From: Roseicyclus sp.
GTDB lineage: Bacteria; Pseudomonadota; Alphaproteobacteria; Rhodobacterales; Rhodobacteraceae
DNA: 64,000 bases
Assembly: GCA_018401055.1 (NCBI GenBank)
Contig: JAGYLB010000075.1
Span: 3,192-67,191, forward strand
Direction of reading: 5' to 3'
How positions within the stretch are numbered: position 1 is the first letter of the stretch; every line of letters starts with the position of its first letter. The translations under genes were made by a program, and so were the position numbers. Below are positions 58,956 to 64,000 of this stretch, one piece after another. The notes under the pieces are model-generated. The model had not been told where the DNA came from and ran no database searches. It was given only the letters and a program-made list of their open reading frames with translations.

Positions 58956-59822
58956 TTGCCCGAACTTCCAGAAGTCGAGACAGTCCGTCGCGGGTTGGCC
59001 CCCGTGCTGGAGGGCGCGCGGATCGCCCGCGCGCAGGTCAATCGCCCCGATCTGCGCTGGCCGTTCCCCGAACGGATGGCCGAGCGGCTGACCGGGGCAC
59101 GGGTCGACAGGCTCAGGCGGCGGTCGAAATACATCCTTGCCGATCTGGATACCGGCGAGACGCTGATCGTGCATCTTGGCATGTCGGGGCGGATGATCGT
59201 GTCTGCCCCCGAAGGCGGGCGGGACATGCTGGCGCAGTTCCATCACCTGCATCCTGCGCCTGAGAAACACGACCATGTCATCTTGGATACCGACGCGGGC
59301 GCGCGTGTCACCTTCAACGATGCGCGGCGGTTCGGGGCGATGGACCTTTGCGCGACCGAAGCCGTCGAGCGGCACAAGCTGATCGTAGGGATCGGGCCGG
59401 AACCCTTGGGCAACGCGTTCAATGAGGCGCATCTGATCGCGGCCTTTCGCGGCAAGCGCACGCCGGTCAAGGCGGCGCTGCTGGATCAGGGCATCGTCGC
59501 GGGGCTGGGCAATATCTATGTCTGCGAAGCGCTGCACCGGGCGGGCATCTCGCCCCTGCGGCAGGCTGGCCGGATCGGGGCGGCGCGCGTCGCGGCGCTG
59601 GTGCCGATCATCCGCGATGTGCTGACTGATGCGATCGAGGCGGGCGGGTCTTCCTTGCGTGACTACCGGCAGGCGGACGGGGAGCTGGGATATTTCCAGC
59701 ATTCTTTCCGGGCCTATGGCCGTGAGGGCGAGGCCTGCCAAACCCCCGATTGCCAAGGGATTATCCAGCGAAAGGTGCAGTCCGGACGGTCAAGTTTCTA
59801 CTGCCCGGCCTGTCAAAGATAG
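58956..59822 (+). CDS. mutM: Formamidopyrimidine-DNA glycosylase
   Basis: MutM removes 8-oxoguanine and other oxidised bases. The protein is intact at 288 residues with [13 protein letters not shown] at the N-terminus (catalytic Pro and Glu), the helix-two-turn-helix region near [17 protein letters not shown], and a C-terminal zinc finger CQTPDC with FYCPACQR. The start is a TTG at 58956: AGGAAAG lies six bases upstream, and no ATG fits, since the catalytic Pro must be residue 2. It is divergent from ubiE. Confidence 0.96.
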   Translation: MPELPEVETVRRGLAPVLEGARIARAQVNRPDLRWPFPERMAERLTGARVDRLRRRSKYILADLDTGETLIVHLGMSGRMIVSAPEGGRDMLAQFHHLHPAPEKHDHVILDTDAGARVTFNDARRFGAMDLCATEAVERHKLIVGIGPEPLGNAFNEAHLIAAFRGKRTPVKAALLDQGIVAGLGNIYVCEALHRAGISPLRQAGRIGAARVAALVPIIRDVLTDAIEAGGSSLRDYRQADGELGYFQHSFRAYGREGEACQTPDCQGIIQRKVQSGRSSFYCPACQR

Positions 59823-59898
59823 CTTGAAACCGCGCGCCGGGATGCTAACCCTCGCCCCTTGAGCCCGCGTGGCACCCACAGCTGGAGAGCTGGAAGAC

Positions 59899-60674
59899 AT
59901 GGCCTATGAGACCCTGATCGTCGAGATTGAAGATCACATCGCGCTCATCAAGCTGAACCGCCCCGATGCCCTGAATGCGCTGAATTCAACGCTTCTGGGG
60001 GAATTGGCGAAGGCGCTGAAATCGGCCGATGAGAACGACAAGGTGCGCTGCATCGTCCTGACCGGTAGCGAAAAGGCCTTTGCGGCCGGTGCCGACGTCC
60101 GGGAAATGGCCGAGAAAAGCTTTGTCGAGGTCTTCGCCGAGGACATGTTCGGCCAAGATGCCGAGCAGATGCTGCGCATCCGCAAGCCGATCATCGCCGC
60201 CGTGGCGGGTTACGCTTGGGCGGCGGCTGCGAACTGGCGATGATGTGCGATTTCATCATCGCCGCCGATACTGCCAAATTCGGCCAGCCCGAGATCAATC
60301 TGGGCGTGGTCGCCGGCATGGGTGGCACTCAGCGCCTGACGCGGTTTGTGGGCAAGTCCAAGTCGATGGACATGCATCTTACGGGGCGTTTCATGACCGC
60401 CGAAGAAGCCGAGCGCTGTGGCCTCGTGTCCCGCGTGGTCCCCGCCAAGAAGCTGATGGAGGAGGCGATGGCGGCTGCGACCAAGATCGCCGAGAAATCC
60501 ATGCTTGCCACGCTGGCGGTCAAGGAAGCGGTCAACCGCAGCTACGAGACGACGCTGCGCGAGGGCCTGTTGTTCGAACGGCGGCTGTTCCACAGCATGT
60601 TCGCAACCGAGGATCAAAAGGAAGGCATGGCCGCCTTCCTCGAAAAGCGCGAGCCGCAGTTCCGCGACAAGTGA
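59899..60674 (+). CDS. Enoyl-CoA hydratase (frameshifted)
   Basis: A crotonase-fold enzyme hydrating enoyl-CoA in fatty-acid oxidation. The start [20 protein letters not shown] and the oxyanion-hole segments [11 protein letters not shown] and [12 protein letters not shown] are typical. The frame breaks near 60218, where GYA should continue to LGGGCELAM. The corrected length is about 258 residues, as for short-chain enoyl-CoA hydratases. It is followed by rpsT. Substrate range cannot be set from sequence. Confidence 0.92.
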
Positions 60675-60680
60675 CGGGCA

Positions 60681-60710
60681 GGGGCGGCAAAGTCATTTGC
60701 ATCCCGCCCC
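60681..60710 (+). terminator. Possible terminator after the enoyl-CoA hydratase gene
   Basis: GGGGCGG pairs with CCGCCCC, with an inner CAAA/TTTG helix and a small bulge, 7 bp past the stop. No T run follows, so confidence is modest. Confidence 0.4.
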
Positions 60711-60847
60711 GAAACCCGCTAAGGGGCGCGCCAGACATGCGTGTGAGGCCCGCCTAAGGCCAGAGTCGCCCGGTAGTGAACCCGGGGTCGGGATCTCCCG
60801 CGCTGAATGTATTTTGACGTGACCCGATCAGACGAAAGAGACACACC

Positions 60848-61114
60848 ATGGCAAATTCGCCCCAGTCCAAGAAACGCGCCCGCCAGGCCGACCGCCGCTT
60901 CGCCATCAACAAGGCGCGCCGATCCCGCATCCGCACCTTCCTGCGTAAGGTCGAGGAAGCGATCGCGGCTGGCGATCACGAAGTGGCGCAGGCGGCCCTG
61001 AAAACCGCCCAGCCCGAGATGATGCGCGGCGTGACCAAGGGCGTGTTGCACAAGAACACCGTGGCGCGGAAAATGTCGCGTCTGTCGTCGCGCGTGAAGG
61101 CCCTCAAGGCCTGA
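60848..61114 (+). CDS. rpsT: 30S ribosomal protein S20
   Basis: S20 binds 16S rRNA in the small subunit. The 88-residue protein is basic and helical: [19 protein letters not shown] at the start and [20 protein letters not shown] at the end, both diagnostic. It is intact, with its own terminator. The rpsT-dnaA order is common in Rhodobacteraceae. Confidence 0.97.
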   Translation: MANSPQSKKRARQADRRFAINKARRSRIRTFLRKVEEAIAAGDHEVAQAALKTAQPEMMRGVTKGVLHKNTVARKMSRLSSRVKALKA

Positions 61115-61140
61115 AAGCCACCGACAAAGAACCGGACATC

Positions 61141-61173
61141 AAGGCGCGCCCGATTGGTGGCGCGCCTTTTTTC
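61141..61173 (+). terminator. Terminator after rpsT
   Basis: A perfect 10-bp stem, AAGGCGCGCC with GGCGCGCCTT, around an 8-base loop and followed by TTTTC, 26 bp past rpsT. Confidence 0.92.
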
Positions 61174-61707
61174 ATTTGAAAATGTCCTTGAGTCAGAACC
61201 TTCTAACCACTCCCACCAGATTCGATCCGCCTTCACGTATCTGTCAAGATTGAAGAGTCGTTGCAGGGGCCACGTCCCATCCGCTAGCTTGGCTCAGCGA
61301 TTCAGGCGCCTTGGGGGGCGGATTTGGGGAGCAGGGACAGCTTCGGACGATAACGGCGACCCTCATGGGAAAGCCGGGGCGCAAAGCCTACTATCCGGTT
61401 CGAATTCAATCTCTGCTTGAGGCAAGCGGGGCAGGCTTCGGCCGAGACCTCGCCGCCTTTTTGCCTTGGGTTCGACCTGCGGATGCCGGACTAGCGGTCC
61501 ATGACATGTGCCAGTTTGGCCGTTGCCTTTGTGTGCATCGGACCTGTGCAGTATGTCTATAGACCGTGGTGCGGCCCGCAACCACGGACGGGGGAGGGAC
61601 AGCCTCCGTCGGCATCTTGCAGCCGGTCTTGATCGTGGTGATCCCAGGTTCTGGGAAGTGCGAGTGAATACGGCCGTTGGCAGGCGGCGAGGAAAAAAAG
61701 AACGAGG
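61174..61707. other. Gap between rpsT and dnaA
   Basis: This 534-bp leader should hold the dnaA promoter. I see no gene with family resemblance. By eye there is no cluster of DnaA boxes (TTATCCACA-like) and no AT-rich unwinding block on either strand, so nothing marks it as a replication origin. Confidence 0.5.
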
Positions 61708-63144
61708 ATGGACCAGAAGATGACGCACGAGACGTGGGGGCAAGTCCGGGGGGAACTGCTCAAATCGGTTGGAGAGAACAATTTTTCAGCCTGGATAGAC
61801 CCTATCGTGTTCGATCGTCTTGACGCCCGCACTGCACGGTTTCACGTGCCTACGAATTTCTTCGGATCCTGGGTCTCCCAGAATTTCGGCGATGTCATCT
61901 TGCGGCACCTGATTTCGGCGGGTGTCGGGGTGGACCGCGTGGAATTCGCCGTAGGGGCGGACATGGCCAGCAGGGCCGTCAATCGCAATGACGCGCCTGC
62001 AGGCGTCATGCCCTCGGCCATCGGCAGCCCGCTGACCAATGGCGCCACTCTGCGGCCCGCAGCGGCGGCCCATCGCACCGGAACCGAGGACCTGCCGGGG
62101 GCAACGCTGAACCCGGCTTACACGTTCGACAATTTCATCGTCCAGCCCTGAAGCCCAACAGAACTAACCCATACCTACCGCCGCCGCCGGGTGGCCGAGG
62201 CGACGTGTCCTTCAACCCGCTGTTCCTTTATGGCGGCGTCGGTCTGGAAGCACCCACCTGATGCACGCCATCGCGCTGGGACTTGCAGACGCCGCCACCG
62301 CAGGCTGCGCAGTCCTTTACCTCTCGGCGGAACAGTTCATGTATCGCTTTGTCCGCGCGCTGCGCGAAAAGGACACCATCGACTTCAAGGCAGATGTTCC
62401 GCTCGGTCGATGTGCTGATGGTCGATGACGTGCAGTTCATCGCCGGCAAGAACTCCACGCAGGAGGAATTCTTCCACACGTTCAACGCGCTTGTCGAGAT
62501 GGGCAAGCAGATCGTCATCTCGGGCGACCGCGCGCCGGTCGACATGGAAGAACCTCGACGACCGGATCGCATCGCGTCTGCAGTGCGGCCTTGTCGTCGA
62601 TCTGCACCCGACCGATTACGAGCTGCGCCTTGGCATCTTGCAGACCAAGGCCGAAACCTATCGCGCGCGCTATCCGCAATTGCGCATCGCGCCGGGGGTG
62701 CTGGAATTCGTGGCGCACCGCATCTCGACCAATGTGCGGGTTCTTGAAGGGGCGCTGACGCGGCTGTTCGCTTTCGCCGATCTGATCGGCTCCGAGATCT
62801 CGATGGACCTGACGCAGGAATGCCTGTCCGACATCCTGCGTGCGACCGACCGCAAGGTGACGATGGACCAGATCATCAAGAAGGTCTGCGAGCATTACAA
62901 CATCCGCCAGACCGATATCACCGAGCGCCCAGCCGTGCGCGCAGCAACGTGCCCGGCCGCGCCAGATGGCGATGTATCTGTGCAAGACGCTGACGACCCG
63001 TTCCCTGCCCGAGATCGGGCGCAAACTGGGCCGCCGCGATCACACTACGATCCTGCACGGCGTCCGCAAGATCGAGGAGTTGATGGCCCTGACAGCCAGA
63101 TCTCGGAGGATGCCGAGCTTTTGCGCCGGATGCTGGAGGCGTAA
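61708..63144 (+). CDS. dnaA: Chromosomal replication initiator DnaA (heavily frameshifted)
   Basis: DnaA opens the replication origin. The start may be 61708 or the ATG at 61720 ([20 protein letters not shown]). The linker ends with YTFDNFIV, after which the frame changes repeatedly. The P-loop is recognisable but garbled near 62236-62265 (GGVGL then the start of helix LMHAIA). Later pieces are clear: [40 protein letters not shown] and, at the C-terminus, [17 protein letters not shown], the DNA-binding helix. At least eight breaks lie between 62150 and 63110. An essential gene so broken implies sequence error. Confidence 0.93.
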
Positions 63145-63290
63145 GGCCGCTACGCCGGCTCCCTTGAAAGCCAGTGACGCTGGACACGCCGCTGCACGCA
63201 GAAACTGCTCACAAACCACTTGAGCCTGAGGGCGGAGCAGATACGTCTCGTCAGCGCCCGCATCGAGCCATGGATCAGGAGCAAGGTCTC

Positions 63291-64000
63291 ATGAAACTTC
63301 GATCAGAGCGCGCCACGCTGCTGGTCGGGCCGTCTCGCAAGCACAGTCGGTCGTCGAACGCCGCAACACCATCCCGATCCTCGCCAATGTGCTGATCGAG
63401 GCCGAGGGCGACACCGTCGCCTTCCGCGCCACCGATCTGGACATCGAAGTGGTGGACAAGATCAAGGGTCAGGTGGAACGCGCGGGCGCGACCACGGTCA
63501 ATCGGCCGTGACCTTGCATGAAATCGTGCGCAAGCTGCCCGACGGCGCGCTGGTGCAACTGACCGACGATCAGGCGCCGCCGGGCGGCTGACGGTGCAGG
63601 CGGGGCGGTCCAACTTCTCGCTTGCGACCCTCCCGCGGGAGGATTTCCCGGTCATGTCCAGCACCGAGTATTCCGCCAATTTCTCGGCCCCCGCACCGGT
63701 GCTGCGGCGGCTGTTCGACAAGTCGAAATTCGCGATCTCGACCGAAGAGACGCGCTACTACCTGAACGGCGTCTATTTCCATGTGGCTGAGGGTGAGACG
63801 GGCCCGGTCTTGCGCGCTGTGGCGACGGATGGGCACCGTCTGGCGCGATCGATGCGCCGACTGCCCGAAGGCGCGCGATGCGATGCCCGGCGTGATCGTG
63901 CCGCGCAAGACCGGTGGGCGAGTTGCGCAAGCTTCTGGACGATGACGAGGCGCAGATCGCGGTGTCCGTCATCGGAGACCAAGATCCGCTTCGCCACGCC
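63291..64000 (+). CDS. dnaN: DNA polymerase III beta clamp (N-terminal part, frameshifted)
   Basis: DnaN is the sliding clamp. The ATG at 63291 reads MKLRSERATLL; after frame changes the family pattern continues: RRNTIPILANVLIEAEGDTV, FRATDLDIEVVDKIKG, LHEIVRKLPDGALVQLTDD and VFHVAEGETGPVLRAVATDG-type text (YFHVAEGETGPVLRAVATD). Breaks lie near 63330, 63500, 63580, 63870 and beyond. The gene runs off the right edge at 64000. It follows dnaA by 146 bp, the usual order. Confidence 0.92.

Noticed and set aside
62150..63144. dnaA as a genuine pseudogene.
   Set aside because: DnaA is essential, and every fragment is well conserved; random indels in the data explain the breaks better.
1..64000. 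CRISPR arrays, IS elements, integrases, tRNA or rRNA genes.
   Set aside because: No regularly spaced repeats, transposase motifs, long terminal inverted repeats or tRNA-like cloverleaf sequences were found by eye.

Overview
The window is a 64 kb, GC-rich stretch of an alphaproteobacterial chromosome, most likely Rhodobacteraceae/Rhodobacterales. Support comes from the petB-petC tail of a bc1 operon, the CtrA-era flagellar gene set with FlbT, FlaF, MotE and a DUF1217 protein, the rpsT-dnaA-dnaN neighbourhood, and the mutM/ubiE/ubiB trio. No tRNA, rRNA, IS element, prophage or CRISPR array was seen.

Layout. 1-1.7 kb: end of the cytochrome bc1 operon. 1.7-5.1 kb: thiBPQ thiamine ABC transporter on the minus strand behind a TPP riboswitch. 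5.2-9.9 kb: aroC, an unknown membrane protein, an NlpC/P60 hydrolase, an M17 aminopeptidase and a small unknown. 10-12.1 kb: a beta-carbonic anhydrase, an SbtA-type bicarbonate transporter and a P-II-like protein in one operon. 12.1-17.8 kb: a MuiA-like protein, asd, a DEAD-box helicase and an MFS transporter. 17.9-20.8 kb: a convergent ferric-iron binding protein and permease. 20.9-24 kb: an arsenic operon (ArsR-ArsC fusion, GAPDH, ArsJ). 24-56.5 kb: a nearly continuous flagellar island: motB, flgEKLI, fliPNHF, fliL, motE, motA, a lytic transglycosylase, flhA, fliR, flhB, flgH/A/G/F, fliQ, fliE, flgC/B, fliI, flbT, flaF, flagellin, FlgN- and FlgJ-like genes, fliK and flgD. 56.5-64 kb: ubiB, ubiE, mutM, an enoyl-CoA hydratase, rpsT, dnaA and the start of dnaN.

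How it works together. The flagellar island encodes the export gate, ATPase, rod, hook, rings, filament and stator, with genes in divergent operons and mostly 1-4 bp start/stop overlaps. No full FliG or FliM is present in the window. Two CtrA-like sites lie in flagellar intergenic gaps. The arsenic operon makes 1-arseno-3-phosphoglycerate with a GAPDH and exports it with ArsJ. Its regulator is fused to a reductase-like domain and probably binds a palindrome over its own start codon.

Data quality. About half of the genes, including dnaA, dnaN, petC, flhA, fliP and ubiB, are broken by small indels, many in homopolymers, while the protein sequence continues cleanly in another frame. This looks like sequencing or assembly error rather than gene decay. 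I therefore give whole-gene spans for these as CDS and state where the frame breaks; exact residues near the breaks are unreliable.
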